Assembly: GCA_028554755.1 (NCBI GenBank)
Contig: JAPTOF010000015.1
Location: 6,076,001-6,140,000, forward strand
Length of the DNA stretch: 64,000 nucleotides
Direction: 5' to 3'
Source: Cordia subcordata
Taxonomy: Eukaryota > Streptophyta > Magnoliopsida > Boraginales > Cordiaceae
In this document: in pieces, positions 34,268 to 45,899 of the stretch
Layout: every line of letters begins with the position of its first letter
How positions within the stretch are numbered: the first letter of the stretch is position 1
The notes under the pieces: model-generated
What the model saw: the letters and a program-made list of their open reading frames with translations, nothing else
Databases searched by the model: none
Told to the model about the DNA's origin: nothing
Program-made: the position numbers and the translations under genes

Positions 34268-35248
34268 TTATTGAAGGCTACTATCATAAATAAGATTGTA
34301 ATATATAACATAAATTATCAAAAAAATAGGGAAAACCATTGCAATAACTTGTCAAAACCATTGCTAGAAAATAGAAAATTATTACTTGTAATTTTGAAAA
34401 CCATTGCAATAGTATGTAAAACTCATTACAATTGTTTATCAAAACTGCTGCATAAACTTTTAAAATTATTGCAAAAACTTGTCAAAATTGTTGTAAGAAA
34501 ATAAAAAACTATTACTTGTAGTTTTAAAAACCATTGTAATTATTTATCAAAACTCTTGTATAAACTTTTAAAGCTATTGCAGTAACTTTTCAAAATTGTT
34601 GCAAGAAAATAAAAAACCATTGCTTGTAGTTTTGAAAATCATTGGAATAGTATATCAAAATCATTGCATAAACTTTTAAAACAATTGCAACAACTTAACA
34701 AAACTGTTGCAAGAAAATAAAAAAACCATTGCTTGTAATTTTAAAAACTATTACAATAGTTTGTCAAAATTATCACAAAAAGTATGAAAAGTGTTGCTAA
34801 TACTTTTAAAAAATATTATTTATTTTCGTTACAGTTGTTGCAATATTTGGTATAATTGTCACAAAAAATAACAAAAAAATGTTGCAAAACTATTCAAAAC
34901 CATCACAAGAATATATAAAAAATGTTGCCAATATAATTCAAAACCTTTGCAAAAGTTAGTAAAATGTGTCGCTGAAAGTACAAAATACTGTTGCAATAAC
35001 CCTTTAAAACTGTTGCAAATTAGAAAACTCACATCATTTAGTTTTTTGAAAAAAACTGTTGCAAAAAACATATGTTGCAATGGTTTTTTGTTGTTACATT
35101 TGATTTGCAAAAATCCGTTGCAATATAGCATTTACAACATTGACTTTACACAATGGCTAAACAACTGTTGCATAAAGTCATTTGCAACGGTTTACAAAGT
35201 TCCTGCAATAGTTTTCAACTATTGCAAGAGAGTGAAAACGTGGTATAT
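34268..35248. repeat. CACTA right subterminal repeat array
   Basis: About 1 kb packed with AACnnTTGCAA-like motifs in both orientations, every 15-30 bp. Superimposed is a higher-order tandem unit starting AGAAAATA(A/G)AAA at 34366, 34496, 34604 and 34712, i.e. spacings 130, 108 and 108. The right part switches orientation to GTTGCAACGG-type copies before the degraded terminal repeat (about 35221-35248). Confidence 0.75.
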
Positions 35249-35665
35249 ATATAATACAAGATAAACAAGACCCAATTCTTGAGCCTTTTTTATATTCCCT
35301 CTCTTGGTGTATGTAGGATTTTTCACATACTAAAATAAAAAATATACACTAGATCTATTTTCCTCATTTTAGCCATTTATTTAGCTTGTGCAGTGTATGC
35401 TAATTGTAGAGAAAGGGATATAGTGGAGAAAACCATAAGAAGACTATTATGAGGAAGATCTAACATAAAGAGGCCACTAGCTTTTGAATTACGCATCAAG
35501 GGTAATGATATCTTCATCTATACTCGTTTATCATTATGTGGTTGTGTTGATTCCTATGTGTATAACATGTGTTGTGCTATTTTCTACTATCATAACTTGA
35601 TTATGGGTTTAATATAAAAATCTAGAACTTAATCTTGCATGTGGCAATAGCCATTAGATCTAACA
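35249..35665 (+). mobile_element. Solo copia LTR, right part
   Basis: The continuation of the LTR begun at 3509, after the CACTA right end. It ends GATCTAACA, which mirrors the start TGTTGGGATC, and is followed by tacca, a near match to the left flank aacca. No coding potential. The join is inferred from termini and flanks only. Confidence 0.55.
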
Positions 35666-36086
35666 TACCAAAGTATTTATATTTCTAAATCATTCAAAAT
35701 GTCATGCCACCAAAGTATTCATCAAGGCATTCAATCAAGCATTCATCAAGGCATCCAATCAAAGTATTCAATCAAGCATTCATACTTATACATATTTCTT
35801 CACATAAAATCATTGATGTATTCATCCATATCTCTCCCCCTTTTGACATCATCAAAATATCTATGCATGAAAGAAAGCATTGAGAAAATATGTCATCCAA
35901 GTAACAAGAGTAAGAATTCAAGCATCCAATTGTTCAAGAACTATTCATTAAGATATATCAACAAAATATGAAAGCCAATCATCCATATATCCATCAACAT
36001 ATCAATCTTTTTAAATTTGATCGTCTAATTACCAACCATCATCTATATATCAATACCATCTATCCAAGCAATCAAAAGATAAATGT
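35666..36086 (-). mobile_element. Copia element internal 3' region, right part
   Basis: Minus-strand AT-rich sequence with a purine run TTTTGATGATGTCAAAAGGG (35845-35864 reversed), like the TGATGATGACAAACA region at 3328-3345. A series of short direct repeats AAG(G/T)(C/A)ATTCA(A/T)(T/C)CAAGCATTCATC occurs at 35715-35790. No coding potential. Taken as the continuation of 3317-3508 after the nested insertions. Confidence 0.5.
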
Positions 36087-37075
36087 TCATGAATACAAAT
36101 GTATAAAAGAAAACCAATTAAAGTTGTTCAAAAAGCTATAGGAAATTGTTTGTAAAATAGTGGGAGTAAAGAGAGTGGGAATGGGGATAATAAAGTTCTT
36201 CAATCTTGGCCTTGTTGAGCTGGTGATGATAGTGATGGAGGTTGAGTAGATTCCTTTAAACTCTTCACTGTCTCCTTGTGTGAAGTCACTCATGCATTCA
36301 AGTTTCCAAGTTCTTCCTTTACTTCCTTGAGATCATCACATATACAACCTTTCATTTCAAGAAGCAAATCAACCACCATTCTCATTTGTTCAGCTACTCG
36401 AAGCACCGCTAGTCCTAACACCTTACCTTTGCCTTTTTAGATCCTCCAATGACCTCCTTGTAGCTTCCTTCATATCAATATCCTAGTAACCTCTTTACTC
36501 CTATTCTTTCTCATGTTCTTCATCCATGAGTTCATTTTATCTTCTGTACCTCTCATTTGAAAAAGATTTTGGGTTTGGACATGTTTCGAAGTTGTTTAAG
36601 CTCATCAACATCAATGTACCTTTCTTGGTATTTGTAAATTTTCATGTTAGCCAAAACATTTGGACCACAATCCACAAAGTGTGGGAATGGATGACCTATA
36701 TCTAATCTATCATTAGGAGCATTCTTGGGTAATGATGGAGGGATCATGCCATGATGGCAGAAAAAGTCAGTCAAAGGAATAGCACGAGTCAAAGATGTTC
36801 CGTGTAAGCAAACATGGTGCAAGTGACTTTGCATTATTGCAGGCAAATTAACCTTCAATCTTTTGTCTAAATGGTACATTATCAAGGCTTCTTGGTGGCC
36901 AATCTTATCATCACACATTATCCTAGGTATACGTGTTTCCTTAATAAATTTCAAGGAAACTTATTTTTCCACCGACAACTTATTTTTCTTTGTGAATTCC
37001 ATATGGCTTCTACCACTAATGCCTTCCCAAAGATAAGTTGCAACCTTATCTTTACATGCGTCTGTGGTGCCTTAG
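36087..37075 (-). pseudogene. Retroelement-associated ORF remnant (plant transposon protein / env-like)
   Basis: Minus-strand open stretch 36954-36553 with an upstream extension to about 37075 after one stop (TAA for a likely Gln or Glu). The core LIMYHLDKRLKVNLPAIMQS followed by HLHHVCLHGTSLTRAIPLTD resembles the putative plant transposon/env-like domain (PF20167-like) found 3' of pol in some plant retroelements. Position, on the same strand as and just upstream of the copia 3' region, fits. No pol domain is present between it and the SEC6 remnant, so the element is 5' truncated at about 37075. Family assignment is tentative. Confidence 0.45.
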
Positions 37076-37087
37076 AGCCAACTAGGA

Positions 37088-40000
37088 TTAAGTCAGCTTT
37101 CTCCCCAATGGAACTTTAGAATGCGACAAAGACTTTACTCGGGGAAAGATAAAACTTGCCTTTGGAGGATTTCTATCAACTAGAGAATGCTCATATATTT
37201 CTTTATGTTCTTGAACCACCTATAAAACAAATCAAAGTAAACATCAAGATCTAGAAAATTTAGGAGCTGAACTTCTACTCAACTGGAAACAAAATCATCC
37301 AACAGAATAAAAATGAAGCAGTTTCATGCGGTGAAGACAAGATACACATTTAGCAAGAGCATTTAGCAGGGACCATTTCCATTGACTTCTAACAGCAAAA
37401 TTGGAACTAGAATATTGGGCCAGAAACTAGAAGCATCAGGATAACATGTCTCATGTATAATTAAGCCCATCATGTTATGTATATGAATCAAACTGCAAAG
37501 ATATCCCATGAGACAATTCTATATTCTCTACTAAATGGCCCAGAAGTACATTTTTTCTACACACAACAGAGGCTTATATATCTCTTTAGCATCTTTACGC
37601 GGCATGCCTTCTCGGAGTCCAACAATTTTCTCAACCACCTTTGGCTGCAACTCGAGAAACATAATCGTTAGTGGTCAGTATGATAAACAGACAATTCCAA
37701 GGCAAGAGATATTAGTTCTTATCCTCAATGTATTATACAGAAAAAGAAATGAAGTCGTCCCTGAAAAAGGAAAAAGTGCAAGGTGATAGCTCATCTATTA
37801 TTATTGATAAAATACTTAATACGCAGACAAACTCTTAATAGCACTTACAGGATAGTCTGGGTAATGTTCCAATATATCTGTATAAACAAGCGTGAATCAA
37901 TCAGGGCTTTGAGAAGAAGCAAGTTCTCTCAAGTTGCCCAGTATCCTTATTCTATTTTTCAACTTTCTCAAATTAGCGATAATAAACATGAGATGACTTT
38001 GGTAAGAAAAAACATTCAGCTACACATTTTTGGAAAATTATGAGGTGGGGGGAACTAAATACAAGTAACACAATATAACAAGATCAACTTATTAAGTACA
38101 TTGTAGGATTCAGTGACAAACATTATATAAAAGCGAAAACCAAATGGTAGCCGAATACCTTATTCTAGGATATAATGTGATCCATCCAAAAGAAAAGAGA
38201 CTTGAAAAGACGGAAAATCTATAGTTTAAGACCTATAAAAAAGAAGTCAAACTTACAGAGACACTTATGTATTCCCGGAAGAAATCCATGATCTCCTCAT
38301 CCAGTCTAATTCTTTCGATTGTTTCTTCCTTAATATAATTTTTCTACAAGATAGATCTCACCTTATCAATCAACTTGTCAATATAAATGCCAAAGAGGTA
38401 GAATGTAGTACATTCAGTTGTCAAAACCTGGCTAAGTAGATAGTCAACATATACAACAATAGTTTCCTTAAGGCAAGCCTTAACAAATCGCTTAAAAGAC
38501 CTTTCTTTGATATACCTTGATGAAGCACAATCAATTAGAAAGAAACTAGAATTTAGTGAAGTGAAAGAAGATGTAACTTAGATGTCAAAATATGCAAACT
38601 AAACATTTTAGGTTTTAGGATAGTGGAAACTGTAACTTATTTGGTAAATGAACCTACATCTTCACATGTAAAATAATCACAAAATGTTGCAACTAAGTAC
38701 TTGGTGATCTGCCTTTCCAACCAATCTAAATCACCTAATAGAAAAACAAGTCAAGTGCAAATGCTATTGCTTTAAAATGCAAATATAGATGTCCAGGTTT
38801 TTGCTATAAATTACAATCACAAGGACTTTTGTTTTTTTCCCTTTTTTGATGCATAACATAAATATCTAAGAACACGAATAGTTGTTGTATTTTTTTGAAA
38901 ATATTCCAGGTTTGGAGTGAAAGAGAAGGTATATATTGACTTGAATACAAATGAAATCTCCTCATGGTTTTAAACATTCTATAAGGAAAATTTTTTTTTG
39001 ACCTTTTAAGTAAGATATCAACTAGACTCACGAATACGCGTGTTTTGAGTGAAATCAAGTACTTTCATGCCATAACTCAATCAATAGAATATGAGATTAC
39101 ACTCCTTTCAGTGTACACAAAAATTAACACTGATAGAAATTTGATAATACATTTTATGATAATGCCATATTATTGTTAGCATTGTTAGGTCTTTGTGACT
39201 TTTGAGTCAACTGAACAATTTTCAGCAAAAGCTAGAGATGAGTTAGAGCTCTTTATTAAATGAATAGTAATGGCATCAGGCATGTCAAAATTTCCATAGG
39301 TTATCTTGTTGAATGTTCTTAGACATCATAAACCTTTCCACATACCCCTCTAAACATTTTGAAGAGGAGAATATTTCATGGAAAACAGAAAGCATGAGTT
39401 TTAGCCCGTGCCTCAATTTGTTATCCACTAGAATAGAATCTAGGTATTTTGCTCATGCTCTTCTTGCAATTAAAAATAAATTATCTAGAATAACATATGA
39501 TAACTAATAGACTTTGTAAATAGAGAGCAGTCATTTAAGTGCAGTTAAAACAAGGCTCAAGAACTACTAAAAGGTCTATTATAGCTCACAATTGTTATTA
39601 CAATGCTCTGCTGCAGGTTATAAACTCAAAAATTCCAAAATAGACAGTACATAAACCACACTAGAACTTCCTACCATCAGGGATACATATCAAATTTGTC
39701 ACTAATGATGAAAAAATTTGAGTAAATTCCTCACTTTTCAAAGATACTAAGCTTTCACAATAGAGATGTAAAGGAATCTCACATGAAAAAGTGAGGAACA
39801 TGGCAGTAAAAGGAGCATTTTTCTAATACATCTTCACAAGTAACACCTACACCCTTGGATCTTCAAAGATGTAACTAATAGTCTGATGAACAGCTTCCTA
39901 AAAGAAATTAAGATTCACCAAGTCAGACTATTCTTACATGATGATTGGCCTTGGACTATTTCTATGCAGATCACAGGGCATGTTTGACTAGGAAGTATAT

Positions 40001-43000
40001 ATGAATAGAAAACGTGAGCAGTAGATGATTTTCTAGTGCCAAGATCCACATATATGAAGAGAAATATGTTAATAGTTGCCCCAGCCACAAAAATTCTAGT
40101 ATCAGATGACATATTATATGATATTCAGTGAAAGTTAAAATGTAGCCTTGATGCTACATAATGGCTGTTGAAATCATCCATAGTACACAACATCAATATG
40201 GACCATAGATGTGCTTCAATATAAATCAAAACAAGGGGATCCATATTGAAATGCATGCTTGGACCAAGTTCAGTAAGAAAACATGAATTTAGACAAGAAA
40301 CAAATTTGTTAGAGCAACAAAAGATCATCTGTCTACTTGAACCACCAAGGCAAAGCAAATAATACACACAATTGAATTGAATGAGTATACATTTCATCAA
40401 AGGATTTAAGCCTCTACTTACAAGGAAGAGGGCAAAAGCAAAAAATGAAAGAAGCTCACAGTGTACCTTTGCAACCTTAAAAAAACCTTTGCAGGTGTCC
40501 TCAAAATTAACTTGAAAATGATTGAGAGATCAATTAAACCATTACTAGACATTCTTCCTGGCGTGGATGAAGTTATAAGACTATCTTTGATGTGATAACT
40601 ATAAAAACAAAGAATTAAACTATGTTCACACAAACTTGTGCATGTCCGTCTCTTTCAGTTGGAAAGCAAGGGATTAAAGTTCAAAGGAAGAGATCAGATG
40701 CAAGGGAAACTTCCAGAACCACACAAACGATATGCTATCTTAAGAAAATAACAGCCATTGTTAATTTCACGAGAACTATGCACAATCACTACATGCTATT
40801 TTCAAAGTCACTACAATATGAAATTTGCAAATTGACACCCACACTGACCTGTTATGGGGGTTTCCTGGGGTGTGATTGCCACTCTCTTTAACTATATGGA
40901 ACCAAAGTTATCTTTTTATGTTACTACAATCCAAATCAAACCCACAGACTTAAATATGGCAGCATGGAAAGGAATTGTATCCCTCTCCTTCCCTCTCTTT
41001 CTCTCTCTCTCACGTATGTTCATAGAAAGGTCAAACAAAGTAATCCACCAAAATTTTGATGAATCAAACAAGTTCGCAAGTGATATACATCAATTTGTTG
41101 ATTGACACTTTCACATGTTCTTTTTTCACATAAATAGTTTGCCAAGAATCATCTCATAAATATGTTAGTGATGTTATAGTTATACTTACTTCAGATGCCT
41201 ATAGGCTTCTCACATGATTATGATAATGCAAGGCTATCCATGGTTAGCTGTAACATTCTTCAAAAGTACTCGATACATAAATATATGGTTGAGAGATAGA
41301 AGTTCCTTACTCTGTCACTCTTACTCTCTCTTCATCTCTACATCTATTACATTCACATACTTATTTTATACCAACAAATTGATCTCAGCATACGCTCATA
41401 ATCTCCATCTTGTCAGTTAGTATAACCTATATACTATCCGCATTATGAGTCCAAACCAATATAAGCAACTTTTGAGCTCTTTATTGCTAAGAAACATAAA
41501 TATGGATTCAGTCAACTAGGATGACACAAGGCTCACATAAAAAGTATCCTTTAAGTGATAGCCTTAACTGACCAGAAAAAAGAAGTCATAGCCGAAGCAT
41601 GAAAAAGAAACATAAGCATAGACATCAGCAAATGTAATCTATCTTTGAGTCCTCTAGCATGTGTATTTTGTATTCTATTGAGAAGAATGCAACAAGTTCC
41701 ATGACTGAAGAGAGCAGGCAAAATTAGAATTTTTGAAGACCTAGAAAGAATCATTATAGTAATACATAAATGCAAAAATAGAAGAAAAACACTTAGCCAT
41801 GAAAGTTAAGCTGAAGGCTCATATCAAGAACATGAGAAGTAAAAAGAAAAAAGAAAAAAAGATCTTTTAGCAATGAAGTAACCTGGTTAGCATAATTTTG
41901 CAGAAAAGCTTTAAGGGTACTTGAACTTAGCTCCATTGCAAGTTCATAACAGTGAAGAACGTTGTTTATCTGTCATCATATAACTGTTTTAGCAAGATAT
42001 AGATAGAAATCTTCCAAAAATAGAGTTAGTACAAGGGTACAAATTTCTAAAGTTATAGACCATTACATATAAAGGTTTTAAGCCAATTTCAGAGGCTGGT
42101 TTCTGAAGTCTCTCCTTTTCAGCTGCTTGAAATTCAATCATTACCTAGACGAAATAGATTAAAATACTTTTCATTAGCAGAGACATAATAGACTAATAAT
42201 ATGGTCTACGACATGTAGACTGATGACATAACTTCTAAGAAATGAGAATAATGGTGCCCTAGTGGAACTTTTACAGTCACCGTAGTTAGCCAATATGATA
42301 GAAATACATTATTTTTGGGCATCTGTGAAATCCCTTTCTCCAGAAAAAATTTGGCATGTTGAGGCATTTTAAAGCTAGAAATTTCTACAATCCTTTCACA
42401 GGTGAAAATCAACTTACATGAGCAGAACATAAAGAATTTGATATTCTTAATGGACTAGATAGATAACTAACATCACAAGGATACTTATCTCTTTCAATGA
42501 CAAAAATCAATAAGTAGATGGGGAGTTCCACAGCTCTTTTGCCTTGTAGGTATCTTATCCTTTCATAAATTATGTTGGAAGAGAGTATCTGCTTATCATG
42601 CAAAATGTTGCTAAGATCTCATTCCTTAACAGCATTGATAACAAAACAATTACTCTTTGTCACCAAAATAATGTTTTCCTGCTCAATGATTACACTTTGG
42701 AAGTGTTCAGGAAAAAGATTTCAACCATATTTACTATTCCAAACCAAATATACAGGTAAAACATATGGCAAGTCAACCAAAAGCTCAACATCCATAAGGA
42801 GTAAGCAATTCAAAGCGACATGTCATCCATATAATATGTACTATAGCCAAAGACCATGAACTTGCTTGAATTGTGGCCAAAGCAATTCTGTATAACACAA
42901 CATCAGTGCTATTCTCATGTACAATTTGTACTTGCTCTCTTCGGATCCAGAATAAGTCAACTATAGCTGGTATATATAGTTTCCCATCTTGTGTCCTTTT

Positions 43001-43301
43001 TGGTAGCTATACCTTATCAACCTCAAGTATATTCAAGTACTATTTCTATAATACAAGGTGAGAAATATTAATAATTCTAAAATATAATATGAAAGAGATA
43101 ATTTGATACAACATTTTTTAAAGCATAAATCATGAAACAAGTTACTTAAAACCATCATACCCTAGTCGTAGCTTGCATTCTTTCAACATATACATCCATC
43201 AAGGGATCCATGGCGCCACTCCCCGAACAAACTTAAGTAAGAGATTCATCAACACTAAGCCCAATCAGATTATCTTGGTACTCAACTACTCAATCAGTTA
43301 C
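37088..43301 (-). pseudogene. SEC6: SEC6 (exocyst subunit) pseudogene, C-terminal twelve exons with introns
   Basis: Minus-strand exons, high to low coordinate: 43161-43301, 42866-43045, 42061-42144, 41883-41969, 40467-40511, 39823-39897, about 38667-38734, 38428-38517, 38257-38343, 37849-37966, 37582-37644, 37088-37219. Nearly all fit whole codons and phase-0 introns. Recognisable SEC6 blocks include [97 protein letters not shown] and a C-terminus ending GRKLT then TAA. SEC6 is a core exocyst subunit that tethers secretory vesicles at the plasma membrane. Damage: at least five premature stops, one extra A near 37954, a lost acceptor (AG to AA at 40512) and weakened donors. The 5' half is not in the window. 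Retained introns exclude a processed copy. Confidence 0.9.
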
Positions 43302-43559
43302 CTAGTTTGAATACGTTGAAAATTATCACTTTCAACAAGATTAAAAATTTTAACCATAAGAAGTTGCATTTTTGGCAAATAATAGCAATAGTAGGAACAT
43401 ATATACCAATAGTAGAAAAAGACAAAAACTAAAGGAAAGTATTAATCATGCACAGAACAATTAGACTTAATTTTAAAAGCAAAGTTCAGCCATGATTGCT
43501 TTCATGCTTTAATCATATTCAGTGTTCTAACATGGTAAATGTGTAATAGTTACTATTTC
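43302..43559. other. SEC6 pseudogene intron next to the LINE
   Basis: AT-rich non-coding DNA between the acceptor of the 43161-43301 exon (CTAG at 43302-43305, reversed) and the A-rich 3' end of the LINE. No other feature seen. Confidence 0.4.
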
Positions 43560-44289
43560 TTTTTTCAAATTGAGTAAGTTAATGAGGAACAAGGGGGTTC
43601 AACCAAAAATCAACTATATAAACTATCTGTGCATGTTTGTTTGCTATTAATAGTTATATTACAAGACCTTACAATCCAAAAGCATAAACCACAAAGACAT
43701 TTATGCTTCAAAGACGAAATCAGCATATCCTTCCCTCAAAAGCTCTTTAATTACCTTCCTTCCAAATTGACCAAATAACAGAAAGAGTATGTTCATATGA
43801 TCTTTTTCTTCTTTTAGCCATTTTGATTCTGCCCCAAGCCTTATTCTCATCCCTAAAAGACTTGACAGCAACCACTGGATTCCAACGATGTTATAGGCCA
43901 TCTCCTATAAGATTCTAGCCCATTACATCTGACTAGTAGATGTTCAACAAATCTTAAATAATCTTTGAATGAAAAACACTTGTTAGTAAGGATTTGCCTC
44001 CTTTCTCGAAGATTGTCAATAGAGAGAATTCTTCCCCAGGTCTATTCCTAGGCAAAGCCACTCTAAAGGAGGCATAAGACTTTCATTTATCTCTCTAAGG
44101 AATACATTATTGAGTATAAATTCCATCCCTTCTGACAAGAGCTTGGTAAAAGGATTTAACTGTCAAGGAACCCTTTAAGTCAAGTTCCATTTAACTTTAT
44201 CATCCTTATTAGCCACTGCGTTATTTTCATTAACAGCTCAAGAAATAGATGATTTCCTCCATCTAAGTCCTTAATAAATGGTACATCCC
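43560..44289 (-). mobile_element. LINE 3' part (zf-RVT region)
   Basis: On the minus strand, 43700-44070 encodes the zinc-binding C-terminus of plant L1-type reverse transcriptases: ILSIDNLRERRQILTNKC, EHLLVRC and VIWSIWKEGN*RAFEG. An A-rich tail (AAAAAAGAAA, minus strand) at about 43556-43566 fits the 3' end. The frame carries stops and shifts. It is cut at 44289 by copia-1 and continues at 49224. Confidence 0.75.
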
Positions 44290-44467
44290 TATTAGTAGTA
44301 GAAATACGGTAATAGAGTTATGGCAATAGCATTATGGTAATAGAGTTATGGTAATTCTCCGTGATGGTAAGCAAAAAAATAGAAAACCTAGTATGTTATA
44401 AATAGGGCCAAATACACAATATGTATCAAGCCATTTTGTTCATTCTAATGCCTTATTTCTTTCAACA
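44290..44467 (+). mobile_element. Copia-1 5' LTR
   Basis: 178 bp; matches the 3' LTR at 49073-49223 apart from a 27-bp tandem-like gain at about 44312-44340 and scattered substitutions. TATA-like TATAAATAG at about 44398-44406. Followed by primer site TAGTATCTAAAGC, a decayed tRNA-Met site (copia-2 has TGGTATCTAGAGC). Confidence 0.85.
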
Positions 44468-44659
44468 TAGTATCTAAAGCTAGGTCAAGACATTAGGATT
44501 TTTTTCAAAACACCTACTCACCCTAACACCCACAAAATCCATCAAAACACCCGACCCAAAAAAAAAAGTTACTGTTCACCCGAGGCCACTGTTTAGCAGA
44601 TGAATTTTTTGTTTAATTTGTCCATGGTTTTGGTTTTTGTTGTCTGCCTCTCTTAACCA

Positions 44660-44660
<1 letters not shown>

Positions 44661-44690
<30 letters not shown>

Positions 44691-44706
44691 AAGAGAGAGA
44701 GAGAGA
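44661..44706. repeat. GA microsatellite
   Basis: About 46 bp of almost pure GA dinucleotides in the copia-1 leader. The same leader in copia-2 (58150-58190) is purine-rich but not expanded. Confidence 0.85.
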
Positions 44707-44832
44707 TGAGTAACACCCTAATAGGGAAGTTGTCATGACAGGTTGTTAGTGTGGTTGTTCCCTTCTTCCTATACTTTATTAATCAGTCTTCTTGCCTTGC
44801 CCTTTTGCATTGATTGAGTGTTGACGACCAGT

Positions 44833-45800
44833 ATGGATCTCTCTCAAGACACTACTACTGCTTCTACTACTGTTACTGAGTTTGTTACCTCTGTTGTCGT
44901 GCTCAGATTCAATGGCACCCCTATTATTACTACGACCAAACTCATTGGTCAAAATTACTCCCGTTGGTATTTTTTCGTTACATTATGGTTTTGAGGGCAA
45001 GACTTGGAAGACCATTTAACTAACGATGTGCCAGTCACTTTGTTTGTTGCCAGTAAACAGATTTGGAGGCATGTTGATGCATAACTTACCAGTTTACTAT
45101 TGTAATCCATTGAACCCGAATTGCATGATATCTTTGATGAGTGTCTTTCTTGTAAGGCTATATGGACTTTGGCAAAAGAGATGTACACCAGCAATGTTAG
45201 TTGCATCTATGATGTCATCAATGATCTCCTTCACATTTAGTTGGATGATCGTGATCTTTAAGTTTATTTTGGTCGATTTTGACGTGCCCTGTCTGAGTAC
45301 AATGATATCTTCCTTACTAATACTGATGTTGCACCAAAAAAATGTGAACAATACTTTGTTGTGCTTATGCTTCGTGGCCTTCCTCTTTAGTATGAGTCTA
45401 TTTGATCTTAGATTATTTCGGGACAAGCACTATCGTCAATGTCTAAAGTTTATTCGCACCTTGATCGCGCATCTATTGGTAATCATGTCCAAAACCCGTC
45501 AAACTAATCTGCTTTGCTTGTCCAGCCTCAGCTTGGTAGACGTTAAGATAATGTTTCTTGTGGTAATCATGGTCGTGGCAGTAATCGTAGAGGAGGGCGA
45601 TCTAGTATTGCTTCTCGACCACAATGCACCTATTGTAATTAGTTGGGACATACAATGGATACGTGCTAGGATCTGCGTAATCGACCCTCTAACAGTGCTA
45701 ATGCTGCCCGTGTAAATAATGAAGAATCATCTTTGACAGCTATGACAACACAGCAGGCTAGCTCCAGTTCTCCCACCTTTACCTTGTCTAAAGCAGAGTA
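44833..45800 (+). pseudogene. Copia-1 gag
   Basis: ATG at 44833 opens MDLSQDTTTASTTVTEFVTS; FNGTPI and LIGQNYSRWYFFVTLWF follow, the N-terminal gag motif of plant copia elements (DUF4219/UBN2 type). Later blocks ELHDIFDECLSCKAIWTLAKE and EYNDIFLTNTD are in changing frames. A zinc knuckle CTYCN*LGHTMDTC (CX2CX4HX4C) lies near 45628-45670, broken by one stop. Several TAG/TAA stops are consistent with decay of CAG and TGG. It would form the particle and bind RNA in live relatives. Confidence 0.8.
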
Positions 45801-45899
45801 CAAGCACTATCTTTAGCTATAAGCTTCACGGCAAGCTGCCCAATCTTCCACTGCTTCGTTTACACATGTTTCCCTTACTACATTTGGCTATCTTTCCCT

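Larger units (their letters stand above)
4838..35248 (+). mobile_element. CACTA (En/Spm) transposon, interrupted by element A1
   Basis: The ends are imperfect inverted repeats. The left begins CTACAACATTTTTAGC then TTCTTGCAAC from 4840; the right end, reversed, reads TACCACGTTTTCACTCTCTTGCAA. The canonical CACTA tips are degraded. Inside are the two genes typical of the superfamily: a TNP2-type transposase (26762-30070) and a Transposase_24 (Ptta/En/Spm) gene (about 30590-34075). Long arrays of TTGCAA-type subterminal repeats lie at both ends. Element A1 (6226-25932) interrupts it between two cataa repeats. The 3-bp target duplication cannot be resolved because both flanks are TATATAT. Many stops and frameshifts: the element is dead. 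Confidence 0.8.

Noticed and set aside
34271..35264. Several open frames rich in Lys, Leu, Asn and Cys in the CACTA right end
   Set aside because: Produced by the TTGCAA-type subterminal repeats; not protein-coding.
35700..35800. Short direct repeats (CATTCATCAAGGCATTCAATCA) considered as a CRISPR-like array
   Set aside because: Units abut with no spacers, in a plant nuclear retroelement; simple slippage repeat.
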